Shown in pieces: positions 22,704 to 35,149 of a stretch of 64,000 bases of DNA; position 1 is the first letter of the stretch; the number at the start of each line of letters is the position of its first letter. The stretch comes from Chloranthus sessilifolius. Lineage: Eukaryota > Streptophyta > Magnoliopsida > Chloranthales > Chloranthaceae. Where the stretch lies: assembly GCA_021018995.1 (NCBI GenBank), contig CM037584.1:147949317-148013316 (forward strand), in the 5' to 3' direction. The notes beneath the pieces are model-generated. The model made no database searches and was not told the DNA's origin. It saw nothing but the letters and a program-made list of their open reading frames with translations. The position numbers and the translations under genes were made by a program.

Positions 22704-24285
22704 CTTCCTGTAATAACTATTGAGTCTAGAGCATCAACATCCAGTGCTCTTGAACCAACTCAAAACATATAGCAGTAAAAAATATACAAGTTCCTATCCT
22801 ACCTAGAACATAAACTCATGAACTAAAAACAGTTCAACTTTATTATTTTCAGTCAAAAAATGCTAAAATCTTATTTTCTCTTAGTTATGGAAAGAGACGA
22901 TATACATATGTCTTAGGAAATTTTATGTTTCAAAATTATAAACCATATAATTTATGTGTCTTAATGGATATCGGAGCTACAATAAGTGTTTGTCGGTACA
23001 ATGCTTTGCCCTTCGACAAGTGAATAAATATTAAACATCCAATCAAAGTCAAAGGCATTGAAGGAAGAGAAACTGTTATTGAGTTAAAAGCAAAAAATAT
23101 TTCTATTTGGCTTAATGATAAAAAATTCATTATTCCTAACATTTTATGTTTTCTCAACATGCATGGAGATTTCTTGTTAGGTAACAATTTCATTGCTGCC
23201 TATTTACCAATGGCCTTAACCATAGGTTCTATTGGTCTTTCTCTCAAATAATAACTGGTCCATATTCCACTTCTTGAAGTTCATAATTCTAAATGTCACA
23301 AAAGCTTTGCCCCCAGCAAGCATGGTGAGGTTATTTCATAACTTTCTCAAACTCATTGGCTTTTCACCATCCTCAAAGATAATTTTAGTGACAACCCACT
23401 AAAATTATGGTATAAAAGTCCACGGTATTGTACCATAACTTTAAAAGATCCTAATAACATAATTAGGGTAAAACCTATGATCTATACAAAGATAGACATA
23501 GACGAATTTGAAATACAAACTAAAGATTTATTAGAGAAAATACTTATTGAATCTACAAAAAGCCCTCATTCTAGCCCTGCTTTCTTAGTAAGAAATCATG
23601 CTGAAATAAAGCGAGGAAAAGCTAGAATGGTTTTTAATTAGAAAAGATTAAACGAAAATTTAGAATTTGACGGATACTTTATTCCAAGAAAAGATGTTTT
23701 GATTAGCCAAATCAAATGATCAAAATTCTTCAGTAAATTCAACTGTAAATCAGGATATTGGCAATTAAAGTTAGACGATAAATCTAAACCTTTAACTACT
23801 TTTAGTACTCTATGTGGATATTATCAATGGAATGTCATGCCATTTGGCTTGAATACTGCTCCACAAATCTATCAAAGATGGATGGATTCGATTTTTACCC
23901 CTTATAAAGAATTTTGTGTGGTATATATCGATAATATCTTAGTGTTTTCTAAAAAAAAGAACACAAAAAACATTTAAAACAAATGTGCGATATTTTTCAA
24001 AAACATGAAATTATCCTTTCACCTTCAAAAATAGAAGTTGAAAAAGAATCAATAGAATTTTTAGGTCTTATTTTAACACATGATGGTCTAAAATTATAAG
24101 ATCATATTATTATTAAAATAAAGAATTTTTCCTAAGCAGTAACAGATAAAAAATAGTTACGAAGTCTTCTAGGCTTGTTAAATTATGGAAGAAACTATTT
24201 GAAAATTTTAGCAGAAAAGGAAAAATCCTTCATAAATAAATTAAAAAAGGAAATAGAATTTACATGGACAGATAAGGATAAAGAT
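22704..24285 (+). pseudogene. Pararetrovirus unit 2: protease and reverse transcriptase, 5' part, split by retrotransposon
   Basis: The aspartic protease lies near 22960-23200, where the active-site triad reads DIG instead of DTG (unit 3 has DTG). The reverse transcriptase lies near 23560-24180. Its conserved blocks include MPFGLNTAPQIYQR and a catalytic box YIDNILVFS at about 23924-23950, in which the second catalytic Asp is Asn. Many stops and at least one frameshift follow. The sequence ends at 24285 inside the RNase H region, at the target site duplication of the Tekay-like element, and resumes at 39435. The enzyme would copy pregenomic RNA into DNA. Confidence 0.85.
24281..24285. other. 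Target site duplication AAGAT (left)
   Basis: AAGAT at 24281-24285 is repeated at 39430-39434, on the two sides of the Tekay-like element. It confirms one insertion event into the pararetroviral RNase H region. Confidence 0.95.
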
Positions 24286-26371
24286 TGTGACAGCCCGAAT
24301 TTCGACACCCCAAAACCCGTGCCTTCAGCACGATCTTCCAGACCGTGCCCCAAGGCTATGTATGGAACATTGGTCTAACAAGCAAAATCAATCAAGTAAA
24401 GTGTATGAACTGAAAGAAACATGCATTAATAATATATTATTCTCTATAATGAAAGAACTCAAAAACAGTTCTCATTCCATACCAATGTATAGATAAAAGA
24501 ACAGGCCCGAACCAACGGTGATAAAACCAGGTCACCCCAGATGGTTCGCCAAAAAGAATATCGAAGTATAATTACATTGTTTATCAAAATAAAGGCTTGA
24601 CATTCCAAGCCGTACCAATATGCTCTCAAAACTACTCTCTCAAAGTACTCAGCGGAGTCTCCTAGAAGAAGTCCTCGGGAGGAGGCTCCAACTCGTACCT
24701 AGGCACGTAATCCAAATCACTTGGATCCACGTCTCTCGAAGCTTTGGCCACTGCTAATAATGGACCTGTGACGTATAGTCTAAAGGGTGAGCTACATCCT
24801 AGCTCAATAGGGAACAACACAATGAATATATAAGTCAAAATCTCACATATATTCTATAATATTCTAAGCATGATGTGTCTATGTATTTGCTGAAAAATAG
24901 TTTAAAAGATGGCAATTTACATTCAAATTTACTGGTAGTTTACATGTTTCACTTTACTATTAATTTATTCTGAATGACACTGAACAGGCCTAAAGAAAAA
25001 CTTAAATCTTTAACTTAAGTAATCCCCGAGCAATATAGCATCGAGCCCCAATGGGATGCCCTCCATTGTCGTCTAAATAGACAATTGTTATAAAATGTAT
25101 TCCCTAGTAATACGACCCAAGCCCCTTTCTCAATAGGCGGCGGGGTTAAATCTCATCTCAACATCCCTGGGATGTGCTTACTGCGTACGGATAGACCTCC
25201 GCACTGGTATAGAGATTGGCCGCCGTACCGGTCACGGATATCCTGCCGAGTCAGTCGTGGGTATCCCGCCACGTCGGTGGGGTATCCTAATCAAACCTCA
25301 AATAACAAAAATAACATGTGCTTTACATATAGTTGTTCACCGTGTAAGTGTGCTATCTTATATCAGTTAGGCCTTAACAACAGTTATTCAATCTTACTTA
25401 CATCCCTGGGATGTCTAATTTACTCGCATCACACTGATGCTTTTATCACTTTCTCATCCCCTAGGGATGCCTCATTTTTATTAACTTACTTGGTCTCAGT
25501 TATTCGGATCACACTGATGCCCTTATCATTTTCTTGGTGTCACACACACACCCATTTTTACGAAGATTTACATAGTTAAAATATTTTCAATTTGATCTCT
25601 ATATCACTACATACATGCTCTTACAATTAAAGCACATGTTTAAGGTGTTCCCTACCTCAGGTCTCTAATGGTCCAAGCATCAAGGTCCCACGCGTCTCCT
25701 TATGCTTGCTTTCACATGTACCACCTATGGTACATCCTAACACATGCAACACATCACTAAAGGTGCAACAGAGAAGGTACACCTCCATGAACCTCAAGGT
25801 CAAATTAGAAAGTCAAGTGAAACTCCCAAAAACGATTAATCAAATCCTAAATCGACTAATCAAAATCCAAAATTGATTAATCGATCCCAAATCAATTAAT
25901 CGAAATCCTCAAAATGGTAAAATCGATTCTCAAATCGAGTAGTCAAAAGTCCGACATCGATTAGTCGATCCCAAATCGATTAATCAAAATACAAAATCGA
26001 TTAATCGATTTCCCAAATAGATTGGTTGATTTCCCCAAGTCTTTTCTCTCCAGCCACTGGAGGTACTCAGTCGATTAGTCGATTTCCAAATTGATTAATC
26101 GAACTTCAAAATCGATTAATCAACTAGATCGATTAATCAAAATCGGGCATCCTTGCCTTTTCAACTTCTGGACCAAAATCGATTAATCGATTCTCCAATT
26201 TGATTAATCGATTTGGCCAGAATCAGCCCCTTTTCAGGCTGTTCTTCCAAATCTTTTCCTCATCAATCCCTTCCCTTTTTCTATGCCTTTTAATCTATCT
26301 TTTAACTACATTTAACTAATTTTAATCATCTACAATCTATGCATTTACTTCAATTAGAAACTCACCTCTAA

Positions 26372-28544
26372 TGTCACAACCCCAGATTTTTGGGAAACAT
26401 GCACGTCATGCACCATACACATGTATATGTGTTTCACAAGGAAACCAAAATGAACCCATAGACACTATGTGTGTATGTGGGAAACACACTAGTATTCCCT
26501 AACTTATAAGTATATAAGTGAAAGAGAGGAGAGAAGAGCCCCTTACGTAACTCAATTCTAACCTAAATAGAGAGAAAGAAAAGAAGAGCCTAGTAAAGAA
26601 CTAGGGTTTTGTTGGGGCTTAAATCGGTGGAAGATCAGGAGCAAAGGCTGGAGGAGGAACCTTAGAGATCTTTTAGTCTAGTAGAAATTTGAAGCGTGGA
26701 TCGAACTTGCGCGAGACTTATCGCTGGAGGTATGGTTAAAGGCATGATAAATGTTTGGGCATGTTTTAAAAAATAGGTAGAATGTTGGTTGAATGTTTGT
26801 TTTTTTATATTAAGGGCTGAATGAGGGGAGAAATAACTTTCTCGAGCAGATCGAGGTGTTAAAGTATATCGCTCCTCGCTTGAGCGGTCAAAAAGGACTC
26901 GCTCGCGTGAGGAGAAAGTATAAAAATATAGCTCTGGGCTCGCTCGAGCGGTCCCCAAAATGAAAGGGAAGCTCGCTCGAGCGAGGTCTCCAGAAAAGTT
27001 TTAGCAGCTCTATTTAATCGCTTGAGCGACCTCGATTTAACCGCTCGAGCGAGGTCAAGTGACCGCTCGAGCGAGGTAAAGTGACCGCTCGAGCGAGGAT
27101 TGGTTCTCGCTCGCGCGAGGCACCACTCAGCTCTTGAAATTATTGGTGAAGAAACATGGAGGCTATGCACTCCAATTATTCTTGTAACCTTTCTAAGCAT
27201 ATTCTAAATACATGAAATGTAGGTTTGACGTAGGATCGTGAAGTATAAACCTCTATGAGAAAGCGTGCTTTGAAATTCGTTGAGGTAGGGAATATTCTTG
27301 AAACATGTATTTTATTTCGTCAACTCATATATGCAGTGTAATTCTATCAAAAGGTTGAGTATTGTATGATCTTTCAAATAGGGGTGTGTGCGTAAGCTTC
27401 AAGGTGAAACCATGAAGTCCCCAGGGGACGGACATTGTAATGTGGGCATCTAAAAGATGTATTAAATCAGTAGTATTCCAGGGATACAGATGAAAACAAT
27501 CCGTGAAACTAAAGCATAATGATAAGGCCTAATATACTAAAAATTAGCACAAATCACGGTGAATAACTATATGTAAAGCACATCGATATTTTTGTTATTT
27601 AAAGTTGATTAGAATACCCCACCGACGTGGCGGGATACCTACGACTGACGCGGCAGGGTATCTGTGATCGATACGGCGGCCAATCCGTATACTTATTGCA
27701 CATCCCAGGGATGTAGATTTGAGAATAGACCTCGCCACCTATGAGAAAGGGGCCTGGGCAGTATTCCTAGGGAATACATACAACAACTTTCTAGTAGACG
27801 ACGATGGTGGGAATTCCATCGGGGCTCGATGCTATATTGCTCGGGGATTATTTAAGTTAAAGGTTTAAGTGATTAGGCCGAATTCATAACTAAACCAATA
27901 AGATGAGAACAAACAACACCAGGAAAGGAAATCAGCTGTATCCATTTTAGTTATTCCAGTTATATCAATTGTTCTGTTTAAAAGTGATATCTAGTAAATT
28001 GTGCTTTCAAAATTGCTAGCATATATGTAAGATTTAATCTATATGTTCACTTTGTTTCCCTATTGAGCTAGGATGTAGCTCACCCCTTAGACTATACGTC
28101 GCAGGTTCAGGACTAGCGGCAACAAGGACTTCTAGAGACGTTGATCCAGGAGATTCAGACTACGTACCCATTAAGGAGTCAGAGCCTCCTCCCGAAGATT
28201 TCTTCTAGGAGACCCATTGCGCACTTTGAGAGTGAGTTGAGAATTTTAGGCACGGCTTGGTATATCAAGCCTCTTTATGAAATGTAATTAAATATGATAT
28301 GCTTTGGATAAAACATTTGGAGTGAACATTTATCTAACGGCTTGGGTAGGTTCTTATGCCCATGAATTGGCATGGGACAAGGACTGCCTTTTTGGGGGCC
28401 CTAAACTATTTTAGGCATGAGAATTCGTTTAGAGTAAAATTTTGACTTGTATATACCAAATGTATTATAAAGGTTTCTTGGGCATAGCCTCGAGGGTCGT
28501 GCTAATGGCACGGTTTTAGGAGCACCAAAAATCAGGCTGTCACA
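26372..28544 (+). mobile_element. Solo LTR of a related family, plus sense
   Basis: It runs from TGTCACAACC to GGCTGTCACA, 2173 bp, with target duplication TCTAA at 26367-26371 and 28545-28549. The uninterrupted site is seen in the 5' LTR at about 38985-38996. The TATA box TATATAAG lies at 26511-26518, followed by a GAGA tract. The palindrome slot is filled by CGCTCGAGCG words (26872-27122) rather than TCGATTAATCGA. The downstream modules are conserved with the other family: CGATGG/CCATCG/CGATG at 27802-27833 and the TGAGCTA hairpin at 28062-28081. Confidence 0.93.
26872..27122 (+). repeat. Palindrome array, word CGCTCGAGCG
   Basis: At least eight copies of (T)CGCTCGAGCG(A), including near copies CGCTTGAGCG and TCGCTCGCGCGA, are separated by 8-30 bp. 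It occupies the slot that holds TCGATTAATCGA arrays in the related LTR. Confidence 0.9.
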
Positions 28545-28964
28545 TCTAATCCATCTCAAATCAATCAAATATCTAGGTTGACATGGCTAGGGTTCCAATT
28601 GCGTTGAATCCGGCAATCAATGCTCGACCCCCCCCTCTTGATTTGCATTAACTCTTGGCTCAATAACTCCTCTTTACTCCCTCTCTCTCTTTCTTCTTAA
28701 CTCTCTCTTCAACAACCAAACAAAGGATTATAGGGTTATTCAACCCTTATATCCTCTTTTCTATTTCGGTGTTAAGCGCATACACCAGAGATAGTTGTGT
28801 ATGGCTCTAAACTAATGCCATACACTACACTTAGGTCACATTAATCTCACATTAGTACATAATTTCATGAGTTCATTGTTTGACCATCACTTGGTCAAAC
28901 CTACGACTAGTCTGACACAGATCCCGAGGTCACTGCTTAATGCTCAAATTTTTAGGATATTACA

Positions 28965-28977
28965 TTCCCCCCACCTT
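28965..28977 (-). promoter_or_regulatory. Polypurine tract of the Tekay-like element
   Basis: On the minus strand AAGGTGGGGGGAA directly precedes TGTAATATCC, the 3' LTR start. Confidence 0.85.
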
Positions 28978-29220
28978 GTGAATTTTCGTCCTCGGAAATA
29001 AACCCAAAGGTGCGTCGGTGTGGTAACCCACACACTGTGGTGTCACGTACCCACACAGAAAAGATGAGTTATACATCACACAGTGCAAGAAACAGAACAT
29101 AATGCAAGCAAATTCCTAAAAAGATTATTTAGATTTTATTATCAAATTTCCAAAATTTATAGAGTTGAGCGTGTACATTGTTTTAATTATAACCCAAAAA
29201 GAAATATCCTCCACTCAAGC

Positions 29221-30755
29221 TCATGTCGTCCCCTCTCCCGGCTGATCTGCTGCTGGGGCAAGCTGCTCTTTCTGGGATGGTTGCTCCGGTGGTGGCTGGC
29301 TCGTCTCAGTAGGTTGTAGGGGCACCGAGCCGGATGCATCAGCAGTAGTGGTACTCGTGTGAAAAGCGGCACCCGAGTGAAAAGTGGTCCGGCCCGCAGT
29401 CCATGCCTCCTCCTGCGCGAGACGCTGCTGATAGTCCAATGAATAGAAGTACCGCATGGAGTGGTACATCAGGAAGTCCATCCGTCGGTTCATCATCTGG
29501 TTGTTGGCCTCCATCCGGTTCAACACATCCTCAATAGTGGGCACTGGGTGAGCTGCTCGACGGCAGTATGATGATTTAGGTGTGACATCTGCTGACTGTG
29601 AAGGTGGCGTAGCAGATTTGGTAGGAGGTGGTACTATGGGCTGCCTCCTAGCTGGCACTGAGGTCTGCAATGGGGATCCCTCAGCGGGTGGAATGACAGG
29701 TGGTGCTCCCCCTACTGGAGGGTCCTGCTGTGGCGGTGGGGGTAGTGGTGGTGCTATTGCTGGCCCATGAACTGGTAGGGCCCTCTTTAATAACCGATAG
29801 CTACGGCCCCATGAAGCGATGGAGTAGTGCTTCACGCGGTTCGTAGCCCTCTCCTCGTGAGGCGAGACGGCGTACCCTGGAGTGTCTAAATAGCACTCCA
29901 GCATGCTCGAAATGAGTCGAGCGCACGACATCTTCTCCTTGGGCCTCAAATTTCCCATCATCAACTTTCCCTTGATATACCTCATCCCTCCAACATGATC
30001 ATGGTGGCGTTGAACCAACGGCCGCAGAATGTTGCGTACAGGGTCTGTTGGACTAACTCCACCCTCTCGGTATCGTGGCACATCGGGTAGAGATTGCACT
30101 TGATTATAGAATCAAGCATCCACATATAATGGGGTAGATCAACCCTCCTAATGGACGATCCCGACCCTTTCTTCCCATTGGTCATCTTGGTCATTATCTC
30201 TTCAAATCTCAACTTTTTCGCAAATGGTGGGAAGAGGGTGGTCTCGGGCACGAAGTCCAAATAACACTCTAGGGCTTCGTGAATGTGGTGACGGGTGAAG
30301 GTGTAGTCACAACCATCAATCTTGGTCATAACAATGTCGTCGGTCGGACCCTCCGCCAAGCATTGGTAAAATAGGTGAACCAGTCTAGGGTAGTAGCACC
30401 CATGGAACAGCTTTAACAGGTTGTCGAGGCCCACCTTCACCAAGTAATTTCGAGCCCATTGGGTCTCACCCTCAACGTCAGGGTTGGTAAATAATTCCAT
30501 ATCGAAGATATATTCATCTTCGAACTTCTTCATCGCCCACCACTCATTTGGTTGGGACATGTCGGCGAGTGGTGGTGGTATGGTCGGTGTAGATTTGCGC
30601 GATGAAGCGCTTGTCGAACTGGATGTGGTATTCGAAGACGACGAGGATGGGGTCCTTACAGGTGATGGCATAGGTGGGGGCGGTGCAGCGTTCTTATGCT
30701 AGACCAGGAGCTTCAAAGCCGCTTTCTTCGAGGTTAAGTGTGTTCGAGGTGGCAT
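29221..30755 (-). pseudogene. Additional ORF downstream of integrase (plant transposon protein-like)
   Basis: The ATG at 30753-30755 begins MPPRTHLTSKKAALKLL, then an in-frame stop. The main frame is 30671-29982, and a frameshift near 29990 leads into a second frame to 29221, about 480 codons in all. The N-terminal half is Ser-rich. The middle (LKLFHGCYYPRLVHLFYQCL, then ...FTRHHIHEALECYL) resembles the 'putative plant transposon protein' domain found in retrotransposon extra ORFs. The C-terminal half is Pro/Gln-rich with a short helix-forming RMEANNQMMNRRMDFL segment. No counterpart exists in the left Tekay copy (249-3161). Function is unknown; it is sense to the element but has its own promoter-like upstream region. 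Confidence 0.6.
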
Positions 30756-30980
30756 ATCGGTGAAAATCAACAAAAAAACTAGGGTTTAATGGCTTGAGAT
30801 GAAAAGAAAGTTGAAATCTAGGGTTTGACCTTAGGTTTTGATCCAAATGTAAGCGATTTCGATCCGAAATCGATCTAAAACTCTATAAACCCTAGGTCGC
30901 CAAGTCGCTCAAGAAGGAAATCGAAAAGGCGCGCAAGAACCAAAACCCTAAAATTTTCAAATGGGGAGAATCCCCCTTCG

Positions 30981-30998
30981 ATATATATATATAAGCCC
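30981..30998 (-). promoter_or_regulatory. TATA-like box upstream of the additional ORF
   Basis: Minus strand GGGCTTATATATATATAT lies about 230 bp upstream of the ATG at 30755. Between them are several AAACCCTA-type (telo-box-like) words in both orientations, near 30779, 30823, 30886 and 30945. These are common in plant promoters and 5' UTRs. No such features precede the gag gene. Confidence 0.45.
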
Positions 30999-31002
30999 TA
31001 TT

Positions 31003-31475
31003 TGATTAATCGATTTCTAAAATCGATTAATCGAATTTCAAAAACTTACTCCAGCCGCGCGAAATCGATTGATCGATTTCCAAATTTGATTAATTGAAAC
31101 TCAAAATCAATTAATCGAATCCATTTCGATTAATCGAAATCGTGGTCACTTAAAATTTCCAACTTTTCCAGTTCACTGGCATGTGCCAGTCGATTAATCG
31201 ATTTACCAAATGGATTAATCGAATTTCACTTCGATTAATCGAAATTGTAAAATCCTTGAAATTTTTCTAAAATTCTCAAGTCACTTGATTAATCGAATTT
31301 CCAATATCGATTAATCAAAATCCAAAATCGATTAATCGAAACCCGAATTGATTAATCGAAATTTTGTTTTGTTAAGTTCCTGAATCCCTATTCAATCTCC
31401 ACTCACTGGCGTATGTCAGTCGACTAATCGACCAAAATCGATTAATCGATTTGAAAATTGATTAATCAGTTTTGA
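31003..31475 (-). repeat. Palindrome array, word TCGATTAATCGA, internal copy
   Basis: More than a dozen TCGATTAATCGA words lie between the integrase end and the additional ORF, outside any LTR. Longer palindromes CTGGCATGTGCCAG (31177-31190) and CTGGCGTATGTCAG (31407-31420) flank parts of the array. A related CTGGCACACACCAG is in the left element at 1838-1851. Confidence 0.9.
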
Positions 31476-31738
31476 TCAGATTTTCAAAATTTTCTTATTT
31501 TTATGTCTCTTTTGGTTTCTTGGTAAAACATGACCAGTTGGTCACTGGTTTTGTGAAGCATGATTTTCATAGCCATTTCATGGCTATGATGGATCTCGAC
31601 TACACATTCAACATTTCATTAGGAACGCTATGCGGATTGAAACTATTTCTATTGAATAAATTGATCAAAAGATTGACATTGGATTACAACATATAGTTTA
31701 AATTCGCAAACATGCTTGCGGTGATACAATTTTGACTC

Positions 31739-33145
31739 TTAAGCTGTTGCAAACAAGTCCGAATACTGTTCTTTCACGTTGACCTCTCGTTCCCACGTTG
31801 CTTCTTCGGCCGGATGATTCTTCCATCGAACAAGTATTAACGGTATCACTTTTGTCCGCAACACTTGTTCCTTTCGATCCAAAATCTCCACCAGCTCTTC
31901 GATCATGGTCATATCCTCATGCATCTCGAATGATTGGCCGCTCAGCATGTGATCAGGGCCATTAAGATACTTCTTGAGCATCGATACGTGGAGCACATTG
32001 TGTACCCGATCAAATAACGACGGCAATCCAATGCGGTAAGCAACTTCCCCTACTCGACCTAGAACCTCAAATGGTCCAAGATAGCAGAGACTTAACTTCC
32101 CTCTCTTTCCAAATCTCATCACCCCCTTCATAGGTGACACTTTTATAAATACATGTTCGCCCACCTTAAAGTCTACACTCGTCCGCTTGATATCAGCGTA
32201 GCTTTTCTGCCTGCTCTGAGCCGCTTTGAGTTTGGCCCTTATCATCCGAACATAAGAAGCATTATCTTCAAGTATCTCGGGTCTCAAAACAAATTTCTCA
32301 TCGGTTTCCTCCCAATTGATGGGCGATCTACATCGCCGTCCATGAAGAGCTTCATATGGTGCCATCCTAATGCTCGTCTGAAAATTGTTATTGTATGCAA
32401 ACTCAATCAATGGTAGGTGCTGATCCCATGATCCTTGCAACTCCGACATACACGCCCTAAGCATGTCCTCGATGATCTGATTGACCCTCTCTGTTTGCCC
32501 ATAAGTTTGTGCATGGAATGCTGAACTGAAGTCTAGTCGCGCCCCCATTCCTTGTTGAAATTTCTTTTAAAACTTTGATGTATATAATGGGTCACGGTCA
32601 TAAACAATGCTACTCGGAATCCCATGCAAACGGATGATCTCTTTCATGTATAGCTCTGTAAGTATTCCCACCGTGTACATCATGTTGTAAGGCAAGAAGT
32701 GTGCTGACTTGGTTAATCGATCGACTACTACCTAAATGGCATTATACCTTTTTGCAGTACACGGCAGCCCAACGATGAAGTCCATAGAGATCGATTCCCA
32801 CTTCCACTCTGGTATAGGTAGAGACTGTAATAAACCTGCGGGGTGTCTATGATCGATCTTCGCTTGCTGACACGTCAAACACAGCGACACGTATTCTGCC
32901 ACGTCTTGTTTCAAACCTCTCCACCAATAATTCTTTTTCAAATCTTGATACATCTTTGTGCTTTCCAGGTGAATCGCATAATTGGACTTGTGAGATTCAT
33001 CAAGAATAGTTTGTCGTAGATCAGTATTATCCGGAATGCAAAGACGGCCCTTGAACAATAAGGAACCATCCTCCTTGACCGAGAACTCAGATCTGATGCC
33101 TTCAGTTACATCTTGACGAATCTTGGTTAGCGCCGGGTCTTTCAT
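31739..33145 (-). pseudogene. Tekay-like integrase with chromodomain
   Basis: Zinc-binding region with H and CLTCQQ (about 32870-32990). Catalytic core with the three acids visible in SMDFIVGL, YDRDPLYTS and GQTERVNQ. The C-terminal GPFEVLGRVG domain is followed by a chromodomain (LVRWKNHPAEEATWERE, near 31780-31830) that marks the chromovirus clade. Only two breaks are obvious: a stop near 32730 and one near 32568. The frame from 32548 to 31739 is open for 269 codons. It would insert element cDNA into chromatin. Confidence 0.9.
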
Positions 33146-33209
33146 TTGTAGCTCGTGGATATGCTCAAATATTCATCGGTCTCACTGATATATTAGCCAA
33201 GAAAGCTCC

Positions 33210-34361
33210 TGTAGCTTGCAACTCGATGTTCGCATCATATAGTGCCAGATCTTCAAACAACTTTCATCTGTGCATACCCAAAATCAAACTAGCTAATTGA
33301 GTGTTCTGACTCAAGGCATCGGCTACTACATTTGCCTTGCTTGGATGGTACTGTATGGAACAGTCATAGTCTTTGAGGAACTCCATCCATCTGCGCTGCC
33401 TCATATTTAATTCCTTCTGTGTAAACAAATATCTGAGGCTCTTATGAGCGGTGAAGATCTCAAAGGTCCCACCGTACAGGTAATGTCTCCAAATCTTCAG
33501 TACAAAAATGGTCGCTGCTAATTCCAGGTCATGTGTCAGATAATTCTTTTCATGCTCTTTCAACTGTCTCAATCCGTACGCTATCACCTTTCGGTGTTGA
33601 TTAAGCACGCAGCCCAAACCACTATACAAAGCATCGCTGTATACTGTGAACCCTCCACTGCTTAAAGAAATTGCTAGTACTGGAGCTGAAGTGAGTCTCT
33701 TCTTGAGTTCTTGAAAACTCTTCGCGCATGCCTCAATCCACTCGAATCTTGAATCTTTTCTTGTAAGCCTCGTAAGAGGTCCTGATAGTTTTAAAAATTC
33801 CTCTACAAAGTGTCGGTAGTAACCTGCTAATCAAAGAAAACTACGGACGTCGGTCACGGTCTTTGGTTGCTCCCAATTGACCACTGCTTCTATCTTTGCT
33901 GGATCCACAGTGACACCATGCTTTGAGACAACGTGTCCCAGAAAGCTAACTTCCTCTAGCCAAAACTCACACTTGCTGAGCTTGGCGTACAGTTGGTGTT
34001 CACGTAGAGTCTGTAGGGCTATTCTCAAGTGCTTCTCATGCTCTTTCTCTAATTTTGAATAGATCAGGATGTCGTCAACAAACACTACGACACAAGAGTC
34101 TAGGTGTGGTTTAAACACCCTATTCATCAGATCTATGAATGACGCCGGGGCATTTGTCAACCCAAATGGCATCACTAGGAATTCATAGTGTCCGTACCGT
34201 GTCCTGAAAGCAGTCTTCTGAATATCCTCTTCCTTGACTCTCAACTGATGATATCCAGATCCTAGATCGATCTTGGAAAAGTACTTCGCTCCTTGCAGTT
34301 GATCAAACAAGTCATCTATCCTAAGCAAAGGGTATCGATTCTTAATAGTGAGTTTGTTCAA
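33210..34361 (-). pseudogene. Tekay-like reverse transcriptase and RNase H
   Basis: RT blocks include [30 protein letters not shown] and the catalytic FVDDILIYS (about 34060-34090, both Asp intact). RNase H follows with [13 protein letters not shown] (near 33629) and a DALSQ-type end (near 33300). Stops interrupt at 34360-34362, near 33830 and near 33262. Enzymatic residues are better preserved than in the pararetrovirus copies, consistent with a younger insertion. Confidence 0.9.
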
Positions 34362-35149
34362 TTACCGATAGTCAATGCATAGCCACATTGACCAATCCTT
34401 CTTCTTTATAAACAAGACCGGTGCTCCCCATGGAGACACGCTCGGTCTAACAAACCCCTTATCCATGAGTTCTTGTAATTGCTCTTTCAACTCCTTCAAC
34501 TCAGCAGGAGCCATTCTGTATGGTGCTTTAGAAACAGTCTCCGTTCCTAGTGCTAAGTCGATGGCGAACTCCACTTCTCTCTCTAGAGGTAATCCTGGTA
34601 ATTCCTCCGAAAACACATCTTCAAACTCTTGTACCATGGCTATCTCGGAGACAATATTCTTCCCTTCTTTATCCTCCTTCAAGAATGCCAAGAAACCGCT
34701 GCACCCTTTTCTAATCAAGCGCTCGGCCCTGACTGTCGAGATAAGTGGCATATGCATCGACCTCTCTCCTCGAAATCGAAATGATCTCGTCGTATTGGGT
34801 CTGAAGATGACGGCCTTGTTCTTGTAATCTACCGTCGCACAGTGAGTTGACAACCAATCCATGCCAATGATCACGTCAAATCCTTGCATGTCTAATAGAA
34901 TTAGTTTCGCGGGTAGTTCAAAGTCGTCTCCATCCATGATTTTCACGATCATGGAGTTACAAACTTTCTCGGTATCAACCGATTTCCTAGTCGGAATGGT
35001 CACGGTTAACACAAAGTCTAACTCTTCTGGGTCAACTTTCATCTTCTTTGTGAAGCGAGGGGTAACGAATGAGCGGGTAGACCCCGGGTCTATCAACACT
35101 CGAACTTCATATGTGACATCGCTTCCTTTCTTATAAATTTACAACACAC
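34362..35149 (-). pseudogene. Tekay-like protease and N-terminal RT
   Basis: The aspartic protease active site LIDPGSTRSF lies at the start of the open frame (35070-35099), followed by GMDWLS, typical of Tekay elements, which use DPG rather than DTG. The frame continues through PGLPLEREVEF into the start of RT (WGAPVLFIKKKD) and ends at a stop where RT continues at 34361. It is preceded by a probable intron (35150-35293). Confidence 0.85.

Larger units (their letters stand above)
24286..28964 (-). mobile_element. 3' LTR of the Tekay-like element, interrupted by solo LTR
   Basis: Without the nested insertion (26372-28544 plus 5-bp duplication) it is about 2501 bp. It carries a palindrome array (25828-26215), hairpin modules near 24787-24812 and 25045-25075, and GTACCGGTCACGGATATCC near 25226-25244, all matching the 5' LTR. 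Confidence 0.92.

Noticed and set aside
25172..25579. 135-residue plus-strand frame in the 3' LTR
   Set aside because: Lies entirely inside the LTR, has no recognisable domain, and the corresponding frames are broken in sister LTR copies.
29582..29770. Gly-rich plus-strand frame
   Set aside because: Antisense of the Pro-rich part of the additional ORF.
34375..34827. 150-residue plus-strand frame opposite the Tekay protease/RT
   Set aside because: Antisense shadow of a strongly recognised coding region.
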